NCBI GenBank assembly: GCA_003154555.1
Contig: PMDT01000331.1
Location: forward strand, 1 to 5,852
Source: Spirochaetaceae bacterium
Lineage (GTDB): Bacteria > Spirochaetota > Spirochaetia > SZUA-6 > Fen-1364
Direction of reading: 5' to 3'
Length of the DNA stretch: 5,852 nt
The notes below the pieces were generated by a model. It made no database searches. It was not told the origin of the DNA and saw only the letters and a program-made list of their open reading frames with translations. Positions 1 to 5,193 of the stretch are shown one piece after another. Each line of letters opens with the position of its first letter. The stretch's first letter is position 1. The translations under genes and the position numbers were made by a program.

Positions 1-202
1 CGAACATGCCGCCGCCCAGGCCGTCGTACTCTGTCGGGATGAAGACACGAAAGAGGTCCGCCTGGGCGAAAGTCTTGACGATCTCCCAGGGGAACTCGCC
101 GGATTCATCGAGCTCTGCCGCAATGGGAGCGATCTTTTCACGCGCGACCTGCGCCGCGAGGTCCTTGATCATTTTCTGATCGTCGCTGAGGAAATAGTTC
201 AC
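1..202 (-). CDS. Acyl-CoA dehydrogenase, N-terminal fragment (runs off left edge)
   Basis: The first 67 residues are visible. They begin MNYFLSDDQKMIKDLAAQVA and continue through REKIAPIAAELDESGEFPW to IPTEYDGLGGG. This is the helical N-terminal domain of the acyl-CoA dehydrogenase family, FAD flavoproteins that oxidise acyl-CoA thioesters to enoyl-CoA in the cytoplasm and pass electrons to ETF. The E-Y-DGLGGG turn is typical of the family. The catalytic glutamate and FAD-binding parts lie outside the window, so chain-length specificity cannot be judged. The start is a GTG at 202-200. It is supported by AAGGGGGG (minus strand, 216-209) ending six bases upstream and by the usual family N-terminus. 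No better in-frame ATG is visible just upstream. The gene is divergent from the NIF3-like gene. Its ribosome binding site lies within one arm of an inverted repeat, described separately. Confidence 0.93.
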   Translation of the reverse strand, partial: MNYFLSDDQKMIKDLAAQVAREKIAPIAAELDESGEFPWEIVKTFAQADLFRVFIPTEYDGLGGGMF

Positions 203-274
203 CTGCAGCCCCCCTTCTCCCGCAAAAGATGACCAAAATTGTATGCTTTACTGTGCCCCAAGGGGGACCTGCAG
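203..274 (-). promoter_or_regulatory. Inverted repeat able to pair with the acyl-CoA dehydrogenase ribosome binding site
   Basis: On the minus strand, CTGCAGGTCCCCCTT (274-260) is followed 43 bases later by AAGGGGGGCTGCAG (216-203), directly before the GTG start. In RNA the arms can form 14 pairs: six from CUGCAG, one U.G wobble, five C-G and two U-A, with a single bulged G. The 3' arm is the Shine-Dalgarno itself, so the helix would mask translation initiation. This matters only if transcription starts upstream of 274. A perfect TTGACA lies at 351-346 (minus) but has only a poor -10 (GAAATG) at 17-base spacing. A separate TACAAT at 243-238 (minus) would start transcripts inside the loop and remove the structure. 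It could instead be a pair of protein-binding sites. Confidence 0.35.
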
Positions 275-333
275 TCAAGAGGCCGACCGGCTCCGCTCAG
301 ACGCATCCGCCCGGTGCGCACTCATTTCCGAGA

Positions 334-362
334 TTGTACGCCGCCTGTCAAGCGGCTACACT
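334..362 (+). promoter_or_regulatory. Possible promoter of the NIF3-lspA gene run, with an inverted repeat as spacer
   Basis: TTGTAC (334-339) and TACACT (357-362) are separated by exactly 17 bases. They match the sigma-70 consensus at about 3/6 and 4/6, so the call is weak. The predicted start, near 369, would leave a very short leader that just includes the AGGGAGGG ribosome binding site. The spacer is itself an imperfect operator-like element: GCCGC (340-344), a 7-base centre, then GCGGC (352-356). Confidence 0.3.
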
Positions 363-370
363 CCGCAAAA

Positions 371-378
371 AGGGAGGG
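371..378 (+). promoter_or_regulatory. Ribosome binding site that decides the NIF3-like start
   Basis: AGGGAGGG lies three bases before the ATG at 382. It favours this start over the in-frame ATG at 229, whose extra 51 residues have no family resemblance. Confidence 0.7.
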
Positions 379-381
379 CGC

Positions 382-1143
382 ATGCGGCTGGACGAGCTGG
401 ACCGATGGCTTTCCGACTTTCTCGATCTGCCCGCGACGTCCGGCATAGACGCGAGCGTGAACGGGGTGCAGGTGGGAGATCGAGCGGCCGACGTGACACG
501 GGTTGCATTCGCCGTGGATGCATCCCTGGAGGCATTCCGACGCGCAGTTGCATGGAAGGCGGGTCTGCTCGTTGTGCATCACGGCATCTTCTGGGGGGCG
601 CCGTTGCGGCTTGTCGGATCCCTGTTCGAACGCGTCCACTTTCTCATGGAGAACAATCTTGCACTCTATGCCGCCCACCTTCCCCTCGACGTGCACGTAG
701 AGGTGGGAAACAACGCGGGGCTTGCCGCGCAGATCGGGCTCACGGAGCTCGCGCCTTTCGGTCTCCATAAAGGAGTGAAGATCGGTCTCAAGGGAATGCT
801 TCCTGAGCCCGTTCCCCTTGAGGAAATCGTCTCACGGCTCTCCGCCCGGCAGGGGGAAACGACCCACACCCTGCCATTCGGGCAAGGATTGATCCGGAGC
901 GTGGGCCTGGTGGCGGGCAATGCCTTCTGGGCGGCCACGCAGGCAACGGACGAGGGCCTCGACCTTTTCATCACCGGCGAGCCGTCGCACGAGATCTACC
1001 ATCATTGCCTCGAACAGCGCATCCATGTTATCTTTGCTGGTCACTACCACTCCGAATCGTACGGTGTGCAGGCACTCGCGTGGAGGCTCTCCCGGGAGAC
1101 GGGTGTGGTAACGACGTATCTCGATGTTCCCACGGGGTTATGA
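382..1143 (+). CDS. NIF3-like (YbgI/DUF34 family) dinuclear metal-binding protein
   Basis: The protein has 253 residues, close to the compact E. coli YbgI form and without the large insert domain of longer homologues. The family metal ligands are all visible: His66-His67 in VVHHGIFWG, Asp103 in AAHLPLDVH, and His221 with Glu225 in AGHYHSESYG. The ITGEPSHE segment (about 197-204) also fits the family. NIF3 proteins form toroidal hexamers with two metals per site. Their biological role is unsettled, and the database label GTP cyclohydrolase I type 2 is not a demonstrated function for most members. I chose the ATG at 382 because of the AGGGAGGG upstream and because MRLDELDRWL matches the expected N-terminus. 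The stop codon directly abuts the lspA ATG, so the two genes are very probably co-transcribed. Family identity is sure; function is not. Confidence 0.93.
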   Translation: MRLDELDRWLSDFLDLPATSGIDASVNGVQVGDRAADVTRVAFAVDASLEAFRRAVAWKAGLLVVHHGIFWGAPLRLVGSLFERVHFLMENNLALYAAHLPLDVHVEVGNNAGLAAQIGLTELAPFGLHKGVKIGLKGMLPEPVPLEEIVSRLSARQGETTHTLPFGQGLIRSVGLVAGNAFWAATQATDEGLDLFITGEPSHEIYHHCLEQRIHVIFAGHYHSESYGVQALAWRLSRETGVVTTYLDVPTGL

Positions 1144-1683
1144 ATGGTCCTGAATACTGCGAAACGTGACATCAAGTCCCGGCTCCTGCCCCTCGTTCTC
1201 TCGGCGGGAATCATCCTGGCCGACCAGGCGGCAAAGCTCATCGTGATCCTCACGGTGCCCATCGGCAGGAGCGTGAAGGTGATCGGGGATTTCTTCCGCA
1301 TCATCCACGTGCAGAACCCGGCCATCGCCTTCAGCATCGGGCGGGGCATCGAGGCAGGCACGCGCCGCACGCTCTTCACGCTGCTGCCCTTGATCGTCAT
1401 CGCGCTGCTGTTTCTCTATTACCTTTTCACGCGCGATCCGCTCACGCGATTCCAGAGGTGGTGCTTCGGGGCGCTGGTGGGCGGGGGCATCGGCAACTAC
1501 GTGGACCGGATCTTCCGGCCCGCGGGTGTCGTCGACTTCCTTGATTTCAAGTTCTACGGCATCTTCGGGCTGGAGCGCTGGCCGACCTTCAACCTCGCGG
1601 ATGCGACCGTCGTCGTCACGGGCATCATGCTCTTCATCTCGTTCCTCGTCCCCGTGCGTCCCGCCCCAGGAGGCGCAAAGTGA
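1144..1683 (+). CDS. lspA: Lipoprotein signal peptidase (signal peptidase II)
   Basis: This is the inner-membrane aspartyl protease that cleaves the signal peptide of prolipoproteins after the lipobox cysteine is diacylglycerated. The 179-residue length is normal or slightly long. About four membrane helices are visible, near residues 13-38, 77-96, 106-124 and 152-172. Conserved boxes appear in order: ADQAAK (Asp27, Gln28, Lys31), NPAIAFS (Asn58), GNYVDR (Asn118, Asp121, Arg122), VVDFLDF (Asp131) and FNLADA (Asn150, Asp153). Asp131 and Asp153 are the expected catalytic pair. NPAIAFS departs from the common NxGAAFS, a variant I associate with spirochaetes (inference). The ATG touches the stop of the NIF3-like gene. 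The only ribosome binding site is a weak GGGG at 1134-1137, suggesting translational coupling. The 3' end overlaps the next gene by four bases. Confidence 0.96.
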   Translation: MVLNTAKRDIKSRLLPLVLSAGIILADQAAKLIVILTVPIGRSVKVIGDFFRIIHVQNPAIAFSIGRGIEAGTRRTLFTLLPLIVIALLFLYYLFTRDPLTRFQRWCFGALVGGGIGNYVDRIFRPAGVVDFLDFKFYGIFGLERWPTFNLADATVVVTGIMLFISFLVPVRPAPGGAK

Positions 1684-1955
1684 CCTCGACGTCGAAAATG
1701 GTGCTCTTTTTCATCGGCGCCACCGTCTTCAACCTCCTCCTCATGGCGGTCTTCATCATCGTCTTCATCCTGCTTATCGGGCTCGCGCTGGGCGCCAACG
1801 CCAACCCGACGACATTCCAGATCCTCATCTTCGCCGGATTCATCGTTTCAATCGTGCTTACCTTTTTCGTCTACGGGAAGGCGATGAAATGGGTCACCGT
1901 GAAGTTCCAGCTGGAGAAGCACATCCCGCAACTTTTCAAGGGCAAGAAGAGGTAG
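1680..1955 (+). CDS. Small two-helix membrane protein of unknown function, coupled to lspA
   Basis: The product has 91 residues, with a long hydrophobic helix at about 7-38, a second at about 47-66, and a basic amphipathic tail (WVTVKFQLEKHIPQLFKGKKR region, about 71-91). No cleavable signal or catalytic motif is visible. I do not recognise a named family. The GTG start at 1680 overlaps the lspA stop in a GTGA arrangement. It has a strong AGGAGG at 1668-1673, six bases upstream, so this start is preferred over the ATG at 1698. The overlap implies co-transcription and probably coupled translation with lspA, so a role near lipoprotein processing or the inner membrane is a reasonable guess, though only a guess. 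Both termini are probably cytoplasmic, because the tail is strongly positive and there are two helices. Confidence 0.82.
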   Translation: MTSTSKMVLFFIGATVFNLLLMAVFIIVFILLIGLALGANANPTTFQILIFAGFIVSIVLTFFVYGKAMKWVTVKFQLEKHIPQLFKGKKR

Positions 1956-1962
1956 CACGGCA

Positions 1963-2478
1963 ATGGAGTTCACCCAGGTCATCAACGGAAGGGAAAGCAT
2001 CCGCAGCTACGATCCGACACGGCCTCTGGACAAGGCGGTTCTGGAGAGAATCCTCGACGCCGGGCGCATCGCCCCGTCGGCCGCCAATCGCCAGCCCTGG
2101 CGTTTCGTGCTCGTCTCTTCGCGTGGGGTGCTCACGCAGGTGCGCCGCTGCTACCAGAAGCCCTGGTTCCAGGACGCGCCGCACATCCTGGCGGTGACGG
2201 GAAGGACCAGTGAAGCATGGTCGCGGCAGGATGGCTGGAACTCCATTGAGACGGACGTCGCCATCGCCCTGGATCACATGGTCCTTGCGGCGGAAAACGA
2301 AGGCGTCGGAACGTGCTGGATTGCCGCCTACGACCCGACAATTCTGCGCTCGGCGCTGGGGCTGTCATCGGAGGAGCGCATCTATGCGGTCACACCGCTG
2401 GGCTACCCGCGGCCCGGATTTGCCAAGAAGGGCCAGAAGCAGAGAAAGGCGCTGCAGGAGATCGTGAAGTACTTGTAG
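1963..2478 (+). CDS. Nitroreductase family FMN oxidoreductase
   Basis: The 171-residue protein is at the short end of the nitroreductase family, cytoplasmic homodimers that use FMN and NAD(P)H to reduce nitroaromatics, quinones or related compounds. The N-terminal RESIRSYD (10-17) is the RxSxR-Y FMN-phosphate motif. It is followed by APSAANRQPWRF (37-48), which holds the FMN-contacting S-x-x-N-x-Q-P-W cluster. GVGTCWIAAYD (114-124) and VTPLGYPRPG (143-152) with the basic KKGQKQRK tail complete the flavin site. The physiological substrate cannot be read from the sequence. The start is ATG 1963, with AAGAGGT at 1947-1953, overlapping the stop of the previous gene. The 7-base gap places it last in the NIF3-lspA run, although no functional link with lipoprotein processing is evident. 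Confidence 0.94.
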   Translation: MEFTQVINGRESIRSYDPTRPLDKAVLERILDAGRIAPSAANRQPWRFVLVSSRGVLTQVRRCYQKPWFQDAPHILAVTGRTSEAWSRQDGWNSIETDVAIALDHMVLAAENEGVGTCWIAAYDPTILRSALGLSSEERIYAVTPLGYPRPGFAKKGQKQRKALQEIVKYL

Positions 2479-2483
2479 CGGCC

Positions 2484-2567
2484 ATGCCGTGCTCCCCAAG
2501 GCTCCCGGCATCCCGCTACGCGGGCGAAATGTCGCCAGGAGCGACCGGCCTGCCGCCTTGGGGCCCC
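2484..2567. terminator. Nested inverted repeats between convergent genes, possible bidirectional terminator
   Basis: CCCCAAGGC (2494-2502) and GCCTTGGGG (2555-2563) are perfect 9-base arms. Between them CCCGC-TAC-GCGGG (2512-2524) forms a small hairpin. A competing pair, ATGCCG (2484-2489) with CGGCAT (2506-2511), would exclude the long-range arm. GGGGCCCC (2560-2567) is palindromic. The element sits in the 108-base gap between two genes that converge, where a terminator is expected. There is no T-run on either side, so it is not a classical intrinsic terminator. Confidence 0.35.
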
Positions 2568-2586
2568 TCTCGCGCCGGGTACGGCG

Positions 2587-4263
2587 CTAGTACCCGTCCG
2601 ACTTTGCGATGTTCTGGTCTTTCTTGTACAGCTCGTTGTAGACGGTGCTGCGGTTGCGGAGGCTGTCCTTGATGTGCTGGGGGAACGGCATCATGCGCCA
2701 GAAGATGCCCCGCACGTCCTTGTCGAGCTTCTGCATGCCCTGGCTTTCCTTGTTGACCCACAATGCGTAGTCACGGATGAAATACTCCCGCACGTCGCCG
2801 CGCAGCTTGTGCTCCATGAACCACTGGTAGTACTTGCCGGTGATCCCTTCTTCCATCCAGTAATACTGCGCCTTCTCCTTTGCGACCTGCCAGCGGAGGT
2901 CCGCCATGGCGGTCATGACGGCGACCGGCAGGCTCTTGGGGTAAAGGGGGATCGCGACGCGGCCGCGGCTGGTGGCGCGGTTGAACTTTTCGAATGGCTC
3001 CCAGCAGACGCCGGCGTCGCCGTAGCTTGCGATCAGGATCACGTTGGGCACGATGCGCGTGCTCTGGCTCTTGTAGGTGCGCATGAAGAGCCCGGGGTCC
3101 AGGGCCTCCACCTGCGCCATCTCGCGGATCACGTTCTCCCGGGTCCCGATCTCGCGGATGGCGGGTCGCACGAACTGCGAAAGAAAAATGGGGAAATGGT
3201 TCCCCTGGCGCCCGGCGGTCATCTTCGCCATCTGGCGGATGCACATCCACTCGCCGACGACCGTCTTCTGATCCACCGCGCTGTCGGACGACGACATCCC
3301 CTCCGACTTGCGGCCCAGGGACTCCAGCTCCTTGTCGATGTTGCTGAGGGCCGCGTAGGAAGATGCCATCTGCGTGTCAAGCGCGCTCAACTGCCGCAGG
3401 AGATCCTGGATGGTCACCATGGCCTGCTTTTGTGACGAATTGAAGCATGCCTTCAGACCGCCCATGTCCTCGTTGCGCTCGTGCCGCGTGAGGATATCCA
3501 TCTGGCCGCGGAGCATGGTTTCCCGCTCGTCGAGCTGGGAGATCTTGGCCTTGAGGATCGTGAACTCGCTGTCCCGCTGCCCTTTCTTCTTCTCCAGGCC
3601 GTCGAGGATCTTCTGCGCGGTGTCCTTGCCCTTCACCTTCACTTCATCGGCGGTGGAGGGACGCACGAGCCCCTTGGAGACCCGCTCCAGCCACTCGTCG
3701 ACGTAATAGACCGGCTCCCCGGTCTTGTTCTCATAGATGATTCTGGAGACCATGTCGCGCAGCTCGGGGGTGAGGAAGCCCGGGGAAAGGACGCCGAATC
3801 GCAGCAGGAGCCTCTTGGGCAGGATGAGCCCGACAGCGGTGCGATAAGCGATCCTGGAGCCCAGCTCCCAGAACGCAGAGATGAGCTGCGCCCGGCACTT
3901 GGACTTCTCTTCGGGGTCTTCCGCCTTCATGTACTTGGCCAGGAGCTCGTGGACGCGGTTTCCCTCGTCCCCCTCACCCGTCAGGACCTTCTTGTAGAAA
4001 TCCTTGTCCTGGAAATAGGGCTTGGGGTCCTCCTGGATCTGGATGATGGTGGGAAAACGAACCCTGGCAGGATCGACATCGTCCGACTTTTTTTCCGCGG
4101 CCTTCTCTTCCGCGAAGAGTGTATGAAAATCCGGCTCCCCCGAATGGTCGACGCCCGCGGCGGGCGCAGGGACGGGGACTGGCTCCGCCTCTTCTATCTC
4201 AAGAAGCTCGGCGAGGTCTGGATCGAGTCCATTCTGCCCGTTTCCCTCGTTCCTTGTATCCAT
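2587..4263 (-). CDS. Unrecognised 558-residue soluble protein with a central coiled coil
   Basis: I do not recognise a named family. No signal peptide or membrane helix is visible, so it is probably cytoplasmic. Residues 1-66 are acidic with a Pro/Ala/Val stretch (about 28-38) and look disordered. Residues 70-205 look folded and alpha-helical, including ILPKRLLLRFGVLSPGFLTP (147-166). Residues about 211-320 are charged heptad-like helices with two probable breaks, a likely coiled coil. A Ser-rich linker (323-329) leads to a C-terminal domain (about 333-558) rich in aromatics and Arg, including NVILIASYGDAGVCWEPF (407-424) and DYALWVNKESQGMQKLDKD (498-516). The long open frame and domain-like layout support a real gene. 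The ATG is at 4263-4261. No in-frame GTG or TTG start was seen nearby, and the next Met is residue 112. There is no clear Shine-Dalgarno, and the start is 10 bases after the tRNA-Ala 3' end, probably in the same transcript. Confidence 0.85.
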   Translation of the reverse strand: MDTRNEGNGQNGLDPDLAELLEIEEAEPVPVPAPAAGVDHSGEPDFHTLFAEEKAAEKKSDDVDPARVRFPTIIQIQEDPKPYFQDKDFYKKVLTGEGDEGNRVHELLAKYMKAEDPEEKSKCRAQLISAFWELGSRIAYRTAVGLILPKRLLLRFGVLSPGFLTPELRDMVSRIIYENKTGEPVYYVDEWLERVSKGLVRPSTADEVKVKGKDTAQKILDGLEKKKGQRDSEFTILKAKISQLDERETMLRGQMDILTRHERNEDMGGLKACFNSSQKQAMVTIQDLLRQLSALDTQMASSYAALSNIDKELESLGRKSEGMSSSDSAVDQKTVVGEWMCIRQMAKMTAGRQGNHFPIFLSQFVRPAIREIGTRENVIREMAQVEALDPGLFMRTYKSQSTRIVPNVILIASYGDAGVCWEPFEKFNRATSRGRVAIPLYPKSLPVAVMTAMADLRWQVAKEKAQYYWMEEGITGKYYQWFMEHKLRGDVREYFIRDYALWVNKESQGMQKLDKDVRGIFWRMMPFPQHIKDSLRNRSTVYNELYKKDQNIAKSDGY

Positions 4264-4273
4264 CTGGTCTTAG

Positions 4274-4347
4274 TGGAGGCGACGGGAATTGAACCCACGA
4301 CCCCTTGAATGCCATTCAAGTGCTCTAGCCAACTGAGCTACGCCCCC
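4274..4347 (-). tRNA. tRNA-Ala (anticodon GGC)
   Basis: On the minus strand the 74-base sequence folds as a full cloverleaf. The acceptor is GGGGGCG with CGCCTCC (one G.T pair). The D arm is GCTC/GAGC with loop AGTTGGCTA, and the anticodon arm is CTTGA/TCAAG around ATGGCAT. The T arm is GTGGG/CCCGT around TTCAATT. The anticodon GGC is at 4313-4311 and reads Ala codons GCC and GCU. The two outer T-stem pairs are tandem wobble pairs. CCA is not encoded: the bases after the discriminator A are CTAAG, so RNase Z-type maturation and CCA addition are expected. Confidence 0.95.
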
Positions 4348-4361
4348 AGGAACACTTAAGT

Positions 4362-4390
4362 ATAATAGGAACCGGCCAACCCCCTGTCAA
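4362..4390 (-). promoter_or_regulatory. Near-consensus sigma-70-type promoter for tRNA-Ala and the downstream gene
   Basis: Read on the minus strand, a perfect TTGACA (4390-4385) is followed by a 17-base spacer and TATTAT (4367-4362), five of six bases of the -10 consensus. The predicted start, near 4355-4356, leaves a tRNA 5' leader of about eight bases. This is the strongest promoter match in the window. It lies directly after the purQ stop, in a local AT-rich patch. Confidence 0.85.
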
Positions 4391-4404
4391 GGCGGGCGCC
4401 GTTG

Positions 4405-5193
4405 TCAGGAGGCATCCCGGGCCGCCCGGACGCCGTTGGCAAAGATGAGAAGCCCTTCGCCCCGCGCGATCGCACCGGTGGTCCAGTCGGGGTGGTGGTG
4501 GGGGTGGATGAACGCCTCGGGGTGCGGCATGAGACCGAAAACACGGCCGCTGGGATCGCACACGCCCGCCACGTGGCCGTCCGAGCCATTGGGATCCTCC
4601 GGATAGACCGGGGACCCGCCGCGGGGCGATGCGTAGCGCAGGGCGATCAGGCCGTCGGCCTCCAGGCGCGCAAGGGCTTCCGTCGAACGGGCAACGAACT
4701 TTCCTTCACCATGCCGGACAGGCAGATCCATGCCCTGGAGCCCGCGGGTCCAGACGCAGCGGCTGCGCGTATCGAAACTGACGCGCACCCAGCGATCCTC
4801 GAACAGGCCCGAATCATTGTGGATGAGCGATACCTCCTGTTCCCCGGATCCCGAGACGTCCGGAAGAACGCCCATCTTGGCGAGGACCTGGAAACCGTTG
4901 CAGACGCCGATGACAAGACCTCCACGGGAGACAAATGCCCCCATCGCGGAGCCGAGATTCCTCTTGAAGAGCGTGGCGAAGACCTTGCCCGAGCCCAGGT
5001 GATCGCCGAAAGAGAAGCCACCGGGAAAGGCGAGGATCTGGAATGCCGCAAGCCGCGCGGAATCTGCAATCAGGTCCAGCACGTGCACGCAGGAGGCGTC
5101 TGCCCCTGCCATGATGAAGGCCTGGGCGAGCTCGGCATCCGCGTTGATCCCCAGCCCGACGATGATGCACGCCCGCGGTCGACGCACCCTCAT
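4405..5193 (-). CDS. purQ: Phosphoribosylformylglycinamidine synthase, glutaminase subunit PurQ
   Basis: PurQ hydrolyses glutamine and channels ammonia to PurL, which converts FGAR to FGAM with ATP in de novo purine synthesis. The 262-residue protein is a class I glutamine amidotransferase. The nucleophile is Cys98 in GVCNGFQVL, and the partners are His224 and Glu226 in GLMPHPEAF. PGGFSFGDHLGSGK (57-70) forms the oxyanion region. YPEDPNGSDGHVAGVCD (197-213) is the PurQ-specific signature. It is longer than the roughly 225-residue B. subtilis type and resembles the longer PurQ class paired with large PurL proteins. The ATG at 5193-5191 overlaps the purL TGA by four bases, indicating coupled translation, with GGGGA a few bases upstream as a modest ribosome binding site. 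No terminator is visible before the tRNA promoter, so read-through into the tRNA is possible. Confidence 0.97.
   Translation of the reverse strand: MRVRRPRACIIVGLGINADAELAQAFIMAGADASCVHVLDLIADSARLAAFQILAFPGGFSFGDHLGSGKVFATLFKRNLGSAMGAFVSRGGLVIGVCNGFQVLAKMGVLPDVSGSGEQEVSLIHNDSGLFEDRWVRVSFDTRSRCVWTRGLQGMDLPVRHGEGKFVARSTEALARLEADGLIALRYASPRGGSPVYPEDPNGSDGHVAGVCDPSGRVFGLMPHPEAFIHPHHHPDWTTGAIARGEGLLIFANGVRAARDAS

Noticed and set aside
250..278. Minus-strand promoter with TTGACT at 278-273 for the dehydrogenase gene
   Set aside because: At 17 bases the -10 would be CACAGT, a poor match. The nearer good hexamer, TACAAT (243-238), is 29 bases away, too far for a normal pair.
229..381. Upstream extension of the NIF3-like frame to an ATG at 229
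   Set aside because: The extra 51 residues show no family resemblance. A strong AGGGAGGG precedes the ATG at 382, which gives the normal family length. The extension would also cover the divergent promoter region.
2674..4308. Two long plus-strand open frames (2674-3435 and 3481-4308) opposite the 558-residue gene
   Set aside because: They are His, Leu, Asp and Gly-rich mirror frames without domains. The second one runs into the tRNA gene. The minus-strand frame is longer and has domain-like organisation.
4361..4366. TATAAT on the plus strand
   Set aside because: It overlaps the minus-strand TATTAT element by near-symmetry. There is no -35-like hexamer at the right distance upstream on the plus strand, and no plus-strand gene follows.
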